Under the pieces are notes generated by a model. The model ran no database searches, had not been told where the DNA came from, and saw nothing but the letters and a program-made list of their open reading frames with translations. A stretch of 64,000 nt of DNA. Source: JABSSA01 sp039984715. Lineage in GTDB: Bacteria > Pseudomonadota > Alphaproteobacteria > Rhodobacterales > Rhodobacteraceae. Positions within the stretch are counted from its first letter, which is position 1, and every line of letters begins with the position of its first letter. A program made the translations under genes and the position numbers. Shown piece after piece: positions 1-6,777 of this stretch. The stretch spans positions 269,709 through 333,708 of the forward strand of contig JBDWUA010000008.1 of the NCBI GenBank assembly GCA_039984715.1, read 5' to 3'.

Positions 1-1
1 T

Positions 2-379
2 CCCGGCATTCCTTCTGCCTGTGCAGCAGCGGCGGCGGCTGGCATTCCCTTGACCCGACGCATGACGGCGCGACGCGTTCAGTTTGTCACCGGGCATGAC
101 GCATCCGGACAGTTGCCAAAGGACATCGACCTAAACGCATTGGCCGACCCAACAGCCTCGACTGTGATCTTTATGGGCAAGCGGACCTTTCCCCAATTAT
201 GCGCCACATTGATCGAATTGGGCCTGCCTGCGGACCAGCCTGCGATTCTTGCCGAAGACGTCAGTGGGCCGGATCAACGCATCACGCGGTCCACTGTGAC
301 GGACCTCGCAAACAGTCTTGAGGCTGAAATCAGCTCACAACCCGCATTGATCGTGTTTGGGCCGCTCGCAGAAGCTTAA
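2..379 (+). CDS. cobA: Uroporphyrinogen-III C-methyltransferase, 3' part (partial)
   Basis: This is the C-terminal end of a SUMT, which methylates uroporphyrinogen III at C2 and C7 with S-adenosylmethionine to give precorrin-2, the entry step to cobalamin and siroheme. The reading frame is already open at the first bases of the window, so the gene starts upstream. The segment contains the SUMT hallmark GIPSACAAAA followed by GIPLTRR and FVTGHD, which lie in the C-terminal half of the tetrapyrrole methylase fold. An internal ATG at 50 is not the true start because the conserved residues before it are in frame. The gene ends directly upstream of a cobalamin riboswitch and near cobF, so it is probably the last gene of a cob cluster. 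Family assignment is firm; whether it is a stand-alone CobA or a CysG fusion cannot be seen. Confidence 0.93.
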   Translation, partial: PGIPSACAAAAAAGIPLTRRMTARRVQFVTGHDASGQLPKDIDLNALADPTASTVIFMGKRTFPQLCATLIELGLPADQPAILAEDVSGPDQRITRSTVTDLANSLEAEISSQPALIVFGPLAEA

Positions 380-423
380 ATGTCGCTCTTTGCACTTGTG
401 CGAATTTCGGATTCTAGGCTACG

Positions 424-590
424 TGTTTTCTACGGTGCCACGGATCGTGGCTGAAAAGGGAACCGGGTGAAAGCCCCGGACTGCCCCCGCAACTGTAAGT
501 GGAGAGCGCTTAGGATATCCACTGGTCCAATCACGGACTGGGAAGGCCAAAAGCGCGACAACCCACAAGTCAGGAGACCTGCCGTAAACA
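424..590 (+). ncRNA. Cobalamin riboswitch (AdoCbl-type)
   Basis: The non-coding stretch after cobA carries the conserved blocks of the B12 element in order: GGGAACCGGGTGAAAGCC around 458-475, CTGCCCCCGCAACTGTAAG at 481-499, a CCACTGG block near 519-525, CACGGACTGGGAAGGC around 532-547, and the B12 box AAGTCAGGAGACCTGCC at 567-583. It ends about 60 bases before the CbiM-like gene on the same strand. A GC-rich hairpin at about 617-633 (GCTGCC / GGCAGC) without a T tract lies between the aptamer and the ribosome-binding region. This suggests translational or mixed control, inferred from the layout. High cobalamin should reduce expression of the downstream transporter gene. Confidence 0.95.
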
Positions 591-652
591 CGTCAATTGC
601 GTTCGCGCACTTATACGCTGCCGGTGGGGCAGCATCTTAGAAAGGGACTACC

Positions 653-1330
653 ATGCATATCGAACCCGGAATCGTTGACGGAGCCAAAATGGCTCTCGCC
701 TATGCCACTGCGGCAGGCGCAACAGGGTACGCCGCAAAACTTGCCGTTGGCGAGATTGCCAAAAACAATGTTGCCGCCTTCGGCCTTAGAACCGGACTGG
801 CCACCATTGGCACCTTCTTTTTCTTCGAAATTCTGCCGCACTTCCCAGTCGGCGTTTCCGAAGTCCACTTTATTTTAGCAACCTCGCTGTTCTTGCTACT
901 TGGGGCAGTCCCAGCGGCGTTTGGCCTTGTCCTAGGGCTTTTGATTCAAGGGTCGTTGTTCGCACCAACGGACATGCCGATGATCTTTGTCAACGCGACG
1001 ACCTTGTTGGTGCCGTTGTTTGCAATGAACGCCCTTGCCCGCCGGATCATTCCCCAAGATCAGGCTTATGTTGATCTTGCCTATGCGGATGTTTTGAAAC
1101 TGTCCGCGCTGTATCAGGGTGGCGTTGTCGCTTGGGTCGCGTTTTGGGTGTTCTATGGTCAGGGCGTGGGCGCAGAAACATTTAGCGCAGTTTGGACCTT
1201 TGGTGCAGCCTATATGTTGGTTGTTATTATCGAACCCGTCATTGATCTGGCCATTCTTGCAATTGCCAAAACAGTGCGGTCGACGTCGCTAACAGGTTTG
1301 TTCACTCCGCGCCTTTACAGCGAAGTTTAA
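653..1330 (+). CDS. CbiM-like energy-coupling factor transporter membrane protein (cobalt/cobalamin-related)
   Basis: This 225-residue membrane protein belongs to the CbiM family, the substrate-specific membrane component of ECF cobalt transporters. The N-terminus reads MHIEPG; in CbiM the free amino end and His2 of a Met-His start bind the metal, which also fixes the start at 653. About six hydrophobic segments follow, including TFFFFEILPHFPVG (about 53-66) and LFLLLGAVPAAFGLVLGLL (about 82-100). No CbiN, CbiQ or CbiO gene follows; the next gene is cobF behind a terminator. Regulation by the upstream cobalamin riboswitch links it to cobalt uptake for B12 synthesis. Solitary CbiM-like proteins occur in other alphaproteobacteria. 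Whether this one transports alone or borrows ECF subunits from elsewhere is not known from the sequence. Confidence 0.85.
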   Translation: MHIEPGIVDGAKMALAYATAAGATGYAAKLAVGEIAKNNVAAFGLRTGLATIGTFFFFEILPHFPVGVSEVHFILATSLFLLLGAVPAAFGLVLGLLIQGSLFAPTDMPMIFVNATTLLVPLFAMNALARRIIPQDQAYVDLAYADVLKLSALYQGGVVAWVAFWVFYGQGVGAETFSAVWTFGAAYMLVVIIEPVIDLAILAIAKTVRSTSLTGLFTPRLYSEV

Positions 1331-1345
1331 GACCTGTCTTTTATG

Positions 1346-1383
1346 GCCCGGCTCCAATACTCTTGGGGCCGGGCATTTCTTTT
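1346..1383 (+). terminator. Rho-independent terminator-like hairpin before cobF
   Basis: The arms GCCCGGCTCC (1346-1355, first base G at 1346) and GGGGCCGGGC (1365-1374) pair over ten positions with one G:U, around a nine-base loop, followed by ATTTCTTTT. It should end transcripts of the CbiM-like gene. It stops only a few bases before the cobF start, so it may also lie in the cobF leader. Confidence 0.75.
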
Positions 1384-1385
1384 GT

Positions 1386-2135
1386 GTGGACATGAATGTG
1401 ATCAAGGACTTGTGGCTCGTTGGTGTGGGAACAGGCAGCCTTGCGCATATCACGCAAGAAGGCGCACAAGCTTTGCGCGACGCCGATGCGATCCTGATGC
1501 CTCAAAAGGGCACCGGTAAGGATGATCTGGCTGAAATCCGCACCCGAATACTTGCCGATTGTGGTGCGACCGGGACCGTCATTCCGTTTGAATATCCTGT
1601 TCGTGATCCCGATCTTCCGTATTTGGACCGTGTTGATCATTGGCATGACCAAATCGCAGCGCGATGGATGGATGCCTTAACGAAAACCGACGTCGATGGG
1701 CCCGTGGCTCTTTTGGTGTGGGGCGATCCATCACTGTATGACAGCACAATGCGTATCGCGCAGCGGCTGTCGCCCCGACCGAACATTCAGGTCGTACCCG
1801 GTATCACAGCGCTGCAAGCCCTAACCGCAGCCCATGCCATTCCATTAAACACTGTGAATGGTCCCGTCACCATCACCACGGGTCGTCGATTGCGCCACGA
1901 GGGGTGGCCGACAGATGCCGAAACTGTGGCGGTCATGCTGGATGGCAAGTCGAGCTTTCAATCACTGAAAGACGATAACCTGCACATTTGGTGGGGCGCG
2001 TTTCTTGGCATGCCGGAACAGATATTGGACAGCGGCCCCCTAGCGGACACGGCAGCGCGAATAGTGGACACACGCAAAGCCGCCCGCGAACAGCATGGGT
2101 GGATCATGGACACATACCTGCTGCGTCGCATTTGA
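1386..2135 (+). CDS. cobF: Precorrin-6A synthase (deacetylating)
   Basis: CobF uses S-adenosylmethionine to methylate C1 of precorrin-5 with loss of the C20 fragment as acetate, giving precorrin-6A in the aerobic cobalamin pathway. The 249-residue protein shows the family pattern: an N-terminal VGVGTGS loop (about residues 12-18), LLVWGDPSLYDSTMRIA near residues 108-125, and a VVPGITALQA segment near 138-147. Length is normal for CobF. The start may be the GTG at 1386 or the ATG at 1392; neither has a clear Shine-Dalgarno sequence because the upstream bases form a terminator-like hairpin. Its presence shows the oxygen-dependent corrin route, in agreement with the cobA end and the B12 riboswitch nearby. 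Confidence 0.93.
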   Translation: MDMNVIKDLWLVGVGTGSLAHITQEGAQALRDADAILMPQKGTGKDDLAEIRTRILADCGATGTVIPFEYPVRDPDLPYLDRVDHWHDQIAARWMDALTKTDVDGPVALLVWGDPSLYDSTMRIAQRLSPRPNIQVVPGITALQALTAAHAIPLNTVNGPVTITTGRRLRHEGWPTDAETVAVMLDGKSSFQSLKDDNLHIWWGAFLGMPEQILDSGPLADTAARIVDTRKAAREQHGWIMDTYLLRRI

Positions 2136-2167
2136 TTGTCATCGCCCGCTAAACCCTGTGGTGCAGA

Positions 2168-3229
2168 TCAAAGGATTTCAACTGGATGCGGGATAACCGC
2201 GTTATACAGCATCGTCCCCGGATTCATGTACGCCTTTTCCGGCTGGCATTGGCCTGACACATCCCAAGCACGCGTTCGTACATGATGCTGACCCTGTGCC
2301 GCGTCCCAGTCAAATGCAAACCGAACCCATCCCCATTTTGAACTTCCTGAAACAAGCGCCGCGTCTTGCCAAGCGCCGCCATCGACAGACCATTCGACAC
2401 GGTCGATCTCTTGCCCAGAACTACGCGCAAACCCGTAAATGCGGTTCTGCCCGCGATGTAATCGAGCAGGAAATGGCAAGGTCAGCGATGACTTAATGTT
2501 CTGCTGCGTCACTGTTTGCCCATCAATGACATAATATTCGTCAGTGCGGTAATTCCGTATTTCATGGGCAGACACCGTCAACCAACCAACCCATTTCACC
2601 CAATAGGTGCCAATCCAACCCGGAACGATCAGGCGCGCTGGTGCGCCATGATCCACAGACAGTGGTGACCCGTTCATATGCAAACCAACAAGCGTGTCAG
2701 GATGCATGGCCTTGCCAATTGGTATCGGAATTTCGATGTCACATTCAGGGTTCATCACATCAAGCCCCATTGGGGCGACCCAAGCGGCCGTGTCACGTAC
2801 GCCCGCGACAGCAAGAACATCCGACAAGCGCGGGCCGGACCATTCCGCCATTCCCACACCGCCCAATGTCCACGCGACATCATCCCCTAAGCTTTCCCGC
2901 GCAGTAAATTGCCCGTCCACCTTGGAAAACAACGTCCGTTGATTGCCCGCACATTCCAGACAAGCAGCGACTGAATGTTGAGGCAGGGCCATTAAGTCAT
3001 CAAGGTTCAGCGTGACCACATTTTGGACCGCGTCACCTTTGATCTTTAGACGGTACTGCGACGCATCAACTTTGACGCTGTCGCCTGCATTGCATACGAA
3101 AAACTGCTCTGGAGGGGTAAGAACACTGTCCAATGCATGAAACGGCGCTTCGAGCGATGTGCCCAGTTGAGTGAAGCCCCGAGGTGGTTTTTGCCAATGC
3201 GCCATGTGAACCTTCAAGCTGTTTGCCAA
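2168..3229 (-). CDS. Sulfite oxidase family molybdopterin oxidoreductase
   Basis: This 353-residue protein matches the sulfite oxidase/SoxC-like family. The molybdenum-binding domain occupies about residues 25-240 and includes the cofactor cysteine in CLECAGNQR (Cys93 is the expected Mo ligand), the substrate-pocket stretch GAPARLIVPGWIGTYWVKWV near 200-220, and a C-terminal Mo-cofactor dimerisation domain with WSVDGG and WGWVRFAFDW. No signal peptide or Tat motif is visible, so it should be cytosolic unless the true start differs; this is unusual because many bacterial sulfite dehydrogenases are exported. No cytochrome partner gene is adjacent. The exact electron donor is uncertain: sulfite is the family default, but related proteins act on other substrates. 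A second Met at residue 9 is a possible start. Confidence 0.85.
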   Translation of the reverse strand: MANSLKVHMAHWQKPPRGFTQLGTSLEAPFHALDSVLTPPEQFFVCNAGDSVKVDASQYRLKIKGDAVQNVVTLNLDDLMALPQHSVAACLECAGNQRTLFSKVDGQFTARESLGDDVAWTLGGVGMAEWSGPRLSDVLAVAGVRDTAAWVAPMGLDVMNPECDIEIPIPIGKAMHPDTLVGLHMNGSPLSVDHGAPARLIVPGWIGTYWVKWVGWLTVSAHEIRNYRTDEYYVIDGQTVTQQNIKSSLTLPFPARLHRGQNRIYGFARSSGQEIDRVEWSVDGGAWQDAALVSGSSKWGWVRFAFDWDAAQGQHHVRTRAWDVSGQCQPEKAYMNPGTMLYNAVIPHPVEIL

Positions 3230-3460
3230 TGGGCGATGACATCAAAATAGCACCACATACAGGGTCAAATCAAAGCGTTCATGTCCGATCACAAAATATA
3301 GAAATCAAATGAGTTCAAATACCTATTGGGCCTTGTTCAATCAGATACAGCATTTGCATGTTTTCGCCTATTACGACTTTTTTTCCCCGCCATCTCAACG
3401 AAACACGTCATAGTAGTACTTGGGGGTACGCATATTCAATTCACGATGGGAGTGAAAAAA

Positions 3461-4138
3461 ATGATTTTACGGGGAGCATTAACCAGCATGGTTGCTGGAC
3501 TTTTTCTGTGTGCGACGCTTGCGCATGCAGCAACAAACAACGCTGATTTTTGGGAGGTTCCGGAACCTTCTGAGAACCTAAGTGACGCATTGGGTTACTT
3601 CTCTAGCACCCCGCCTACGGCCAAATTCGATTCCACAGATGTCGATTATCCAGTCGGCGCGCCTGTAACAATGCCTGACATCGCTTCGCTTGCCATTTCC
3701 CTAGGCTCTGGTGCCGCAAACCAGTCTGGTGACGGTGTAAACACGCTGGCAGAATCCGTCTTTCGGTTTTCAGGTTTTATGATCGTCAAAAAATCGAAAA
3801 CGCCAGTTTCAAGTGACGCAAATATTGATGCCAATGCCAAATCTCAAATAGACTCAAACGGGTTGGACGACCCAGCCTCGCAGAATAAACGCTCGATCGA
3901 GCAGTCTAATGGCGCGGTCTCTTCGGGCACAGGTCGGATTCCGTTTGTGCAACCCTACTTTGATGCTTTGGGGACGACCGGACTGGACCCTTTGGCAGAA
4001 AGTGAAAGCCTCACAAATGTCGACACAGGCAATGCGCCGACATTGGTACCTCTGCCAGCAAGCGGGTTTGGATTTCTTTTGATGCTAAGTGCGCTGGCTG
4101 GCATGGCTGCATTTCGGAATAAGCGCAAAAACGATTAA
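3461..4138 (+). CDS. Secreted protein with VPLPA-CTERM exosortase sorting signal
   Basis: The protein has a clear Sec signal peptide (ILRGALTSMVAGLFLCATLA, cleavage expected after AHA) and a low-complexity, Ser/Asp/Asn-rich body with no recognised domain. It ends with the tripartite sorting tag: VPLPAS, a hydrophobic helix (GFGFLLMLSALAGMAAF), then RNKRKND. Proteins with VPLPA-CTERM tags are known substrates of a dedicated exosortase (XrtD type) and are usually linked to exopolysaccharide and surface structures. No exosortase gene is in this window. The start at 3461 is preferred because GGGAGTG lies 6-7 bases upstream; in-frame starts at 3326 and 3446 would hide the signal peptide or lack a ribosome-binding site. 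Function beyond surface sorting is unknown. Confidence 0.8.
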   Translation: MILRGALTSMVAGLFLCATLAHAATNNADFWEVPEPSENLSDALGYFSSTPPTAKFDSTDVDYPVGAPVTMPDIASLAISLGSGAANQSGDGVNTLAESVFRFSGFMIVKKSKTPVSSDANIDANAKSQIDSNGLDDPASQNKRSIEQSNGAVSSGTGRIPFVQPYFDALGTTGLDPLAESESLTNVDTGNAPTLVPLPASGFGFLLMLSALAGMAAFRNKRKND

Positions 4139-4170
4139 ATTTTAATCATCCGCTCGAAACTTGGTCGCGA

Positions 4171-4311
4171 ATGCTATCCTCAGGGGTGGCTCTTGCCCAC
4201 GCAATTGGACAGATTGCGCGGATGACAGTGATGACATCAAAAACCGCCTTTTGGGCCCGCGCCCTCGATGATCTGGATTCGGTCCAAATTTACCGAGTTT
4301 CGACATGCTAA
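4171..4311 (+). CDS. Possible small ORF translationally coupled to ureE
   Basis: A 46-codon frame starts at ATG 4171 and ends with a TAA that overlaps the ureE start (ATGCTAA at 4305-4311). The frame stays open further upstream to about 4141. The peptide has no recognised domain or signal, and other in-frame ATGs occur at 4222 and 4231. The stop/start overlap resembles translational coupling, but with no homology it may be chance. It does not resemble the C-terminus of UreC, the gene usually found here. Confidence 0.25.
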   Translation: MLSSGVALAHAIGQIARMTVMTSKTAFWARALDDLDSVQIYRVSTC

Positions 4312-4793
4312 TCGCGCAATCCTTTCACGGTCACGCGCACGCCACGCCGCTGGACCAAGTGTATTTGACCTACGAAGACCGGTTCCTGCGGCGTAAGGTT
4401 TTAACGTTGCAATCGGGCGCATCTCTTCTTGTAGATTTGCCCAACACAACGTCATTGGATCATGGCGGTGTCTTAGTCACACAAAGTGGTGAAATCACAG
4501 TTCTTGCCGCACCCGAAGCGCTGTTTGAAGTCACCGGAGACGACTTGCCACGCATAGCTTGGCATATTGGCAATCGGCATACGCCTTGTCAGATCGAAAA
4601 CACCCGCCTTTTGATCCAGCAAGATCACGTCATGGCTGACATGCTAAGTAAAATCGGGGCCAAGGTATGCGAAGTGATTGAACCTTTCACACCAGAAGGT
4701 GGCGCATATGGCTTTGGCCGTACACATGGTCACAGCCACGGCCACAAGCATGAAACCGGGCACGAAAACGGGCACTCGCATTCGCATGACTGA
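4305..4793 (+). CDS. ureE: Urease accessory protein UreE (nickel metallochaperone)
   Basis: UreE delivers nickel to the urease apoprotein in complex with UreFG. The 162-residue protein has the UreE N-terminal peptide-binding region (about 1-70) and metal-binding domain (about 75-145) with the conserved WHIGNRH stretch around residues 86-92, which contains histidines of the interface nickel site. The C-terminal tail from about residue 140 is a histidine-rich nickel-binding run of HGHSHGHKH and GHSHSHD type. Its stop codon overlaps the ureF start by 8 bases. The structural genes ureABC and ureD are not in the window, which is unusual because they normally precede ureE in Rhodobacterales. Confidence 0.95.
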   Translation: MLIAQSFHGHAHATPLDQVYLTYEDRFLRRKVLTLQSGASLLVDLPNTTSLDHGGVLVTQSGEITVLAAPEALFEVTGDDLPRIAWHIGNRHTPCQIENTRLLIQQDHVMADMLSKIGAKVCEVIEPFTPEGGAYGFGRTHGHSHGHKHETGHENGHSHSHD

Positions 4794-5424
4794 TCCATTG
4801 CTGCATCTTGTGCAATGGATGTCGCCATCCTTCCCCATCGGAGCATTTGCCTATTCCAGCGGTCTCGAAACCGAGATCGCCGAAAGCAGGATCACAACCG
4901 CTGCCCACCTTGAAGAATGGTTGAAGGGTGTTTGCACGTACGGTGCTGCACATTCAGACGTCGTTTTGCTGAATGCCAGTTATGCAGCGTCCACAGAAGA
5001 ACGATTGAACGTCGATGCAATCGCGCGTGCATTTTGTCCAAGTGCCGAACGTTTAAAAGAAACGGACCTGCAAGGCACTGCTTTTTGCGGCACCGTAAAT
5101 GCACTTTGGTCGCTTGGGTTACCAAGGTTGACCTACCCTGTGGCCGTTGGTGCCGCAGCACAGGCCAAACACATACCAATTGAACAAACCGCCCCCCTTT
5201 TCTTACACGCAACACTATCCAATCTGGTTTCTGTTGCGGTGCGCTTGGTTCCATTGGGACAGACCGAAGGCCAGCGCGTTTTGTCAAACCTATCGGCACA
5301 CATTGCCGGCATTTGCTCAGATGCAATGGCGACGCCACTCAGCGCGATATCTTCGTCGGCATTTGCATCCGACATCGCCTCGATGCGGCATGAAACACTG
5401 GACACAAGGATTTTCCGAACATGA
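4786..5424 (+). CDS. ureF: Urease accessory protein UreF
   Basis: UreF is the all-helical protein that bridges UreD and UreG in the urease activation complex. The start at 4786 yields MTDPLLHLVQWMSPSFPIGAF..., and the conserved SPSFPIGAFAYSSGLE block (about residues 13-28) is the family hallmark. The 212-residue length is normal. The gene overlaps ureE by 8 bases and ureG by the 4-base ATGA, so the three genes are surely co-translated. An upstream in-frame start at 4678 would run through the ureE histidine-rich tail and is rejected. Confidence 0.95.
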   Translation: MTDPLLHLVQWMSPSFPIGAFAYSSGLETEIAESRITTAAHLEEWLKGVCTYGAAHSDVVLLNASYAASTEERLNVDAIARAFCPSAERLKETDLQGTAFCGTVNALWSLGLPRLTYPVAVGAAAQAKHIPIEQTAPLFLHATLSNLVSVAVRLVPLGQTEGQRVLSNLSAHIAGICSDAMATPLSAISSSAFASDIASMRHETLDTRIFRT

Positions 5425-6047
5425 CCCAGATGAACGGTCCGTTGCGCATCGGAATTGGCGGCCCTGTTGGTGCAGGTAAAACCACCCTGACGGCAGAGCT
5501 TGCCAAAGCTCTTAAGGATCAACATTCCATCGGTGTTATCACCAACGACATTTACACCCGAGAAGACGCCGAAGAATTGATGCGTCGCCAAATCCTGCCG
5601 AACGATCGCATCATTGGTGTGGAAACAGGTGGTTGCCCGCATACGGCCATCCGCGAAGACGCCTCTATCAATTTGGCGGCCGTCGCGCAGATGCGTGAAC
5701 GTCATCCAGATATAGAAGTCATTTTGATTGAATCGGGTGGTGACAATTTGTCAGCCACCTTTTCGCCAGAGCTGGCAGACATAACCTTATATGTCATCGA
5801 CACCGCAGCCGGAGAAGAAATCCCCCGCAAAGGTGGTCCTGCGATTACCAAGTCAGACTTGCTGATCATCAACAAAACGGATCTTGCACCGCATGTTGGT
5901 GCATCACTTGACGTAATGGACCGGGATGCAACGCGGATGCGTTCTGGAAAACCGTTTGTGTTCTCTGCCTTGCGCCATGGAACTGGTGTTGACGAAATAC
6001 TTTCGCATGTACGTCAATTATCAGGTCTGGGGTTTCAAGCGGCCTGA
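5421..6047 (+). CDS. ureG: Urease accessory GTPase UreG
   Basis: UreG is a SIMIBI-class GTPase that hydrolyses GTP to drive nickel insertion into urease. The 208-residue protein carries a P-loop GGPVGAGKTTL (about 14-24), the TNDIYT switch region (about 41-46), the metal-binding CPH motif in ETGGCPHTAIRED (about 70-82), an ESGGDN block (about 113-118) and the NKTDL guanine-specificity motif (about 152-156). It is the last gene of the ureEFG unit; a 730-base non-coding stretch follows. Confidence 0.96.
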   Translation: MTQMNGPLRIGIGGPVGAGKTTLTAELAKALKDQHSIGVITNDIYTREDAEELMRRQILPNDRIIGVETGGCPHTAIREDASINLAAVAQMRERHPDIEVILIESGGDNLSATFSPELADITLYVIDTAAGEEIPRKGGPAITKSDLLIINKTDLAPHVGASLDVMDRDATRMRSGKPFVFSALRHGTGVDEILSHVRQLSGLGFQAA

Positions 6048-6777
6048 TCCCTAAACCAGTAAGCGTCGTCGGTACAACGACTGCATTTTTGAATGCCACC
6101 TATTCAATAGGCCGTTCATTTGGAGCCGTCGCATTGGCCGGTCAATTTGGCCAGCTTTTGCGCTGTTAGTTGACGTATGCCGGGCAATACGTTGGCAATT
6201 GCGCAATTCGTTTTCGTCTCAGGACATTGTCGACCTTCCTGCCGAACGAGGCCACGGTTGAGCGACCATTTTTTTAAGGGTCCAGAAATTTGATTCTCAA
6301 AAAGCAAAGCGTACCGAAAAACATTTGCGTCGCGCGAGCCTCAAATGACACGAGGACGAGATAAAACCTCTGTTGTAGGCAAACAACTGATCGACAACGG
6401 TCATGCTGCCATGAAGCGGGTCTAGGATACCGACAGAACTTTCGATCTTTACGATCGGTCAAAACAACAATACGCGCGATTGAGGCGATCCCGAACATCA
6501 ATACAGATATCCGGTTTTCCCAACATCTGTTCCCAGCCTAATGAAATAGTATCCCCCCCCACTAATCAAACAGTCGAGGCCAAATAACGCAACAGTTCTC
6601 TTAATTTAATACGAATTTCATTAACTCCTGAATGATGCTTCAATTTTTTGATCACTGTATTCCAAACCCAATTAAAAACGCATCCCGACGACGTTAAATA
6701 AAATTGAATTCGATCTTCTCCAAAATTTCGCCACAAATCCATAACAAGATTATGATGATCAATCGGAGACGCCCGTT
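6048..6777 (+). other. Long intergenic stretch without supported gene
   Basis: These 730 bases between ureG and the next gene hold only short open frames on both strands (75 codons or fewer) with no recognisable protein pattern, frequent stops and no repeats matching known insertion sequences. The part from about 6590 to 6775 is clearly AT-rich, with runs such as TTAATTTAATACG and TAAATAAAATTG, and probably contains the promoter for the gene at 6778. I see no terminator with a good hairpin and T tract after ureG. Confidence 0.6.

Noticed and set aside
4141..4304. Possible remnant of ureC before ureE
   Set aside because: No frame ends with UreC-like residues, and the one open frame has no urease motif.
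6116..6501. Short minus-strand frames (63 and 75 codons) in the gap after ureG
   Set aside because: No start context, no recognisable pattern, and not supported by codon use.
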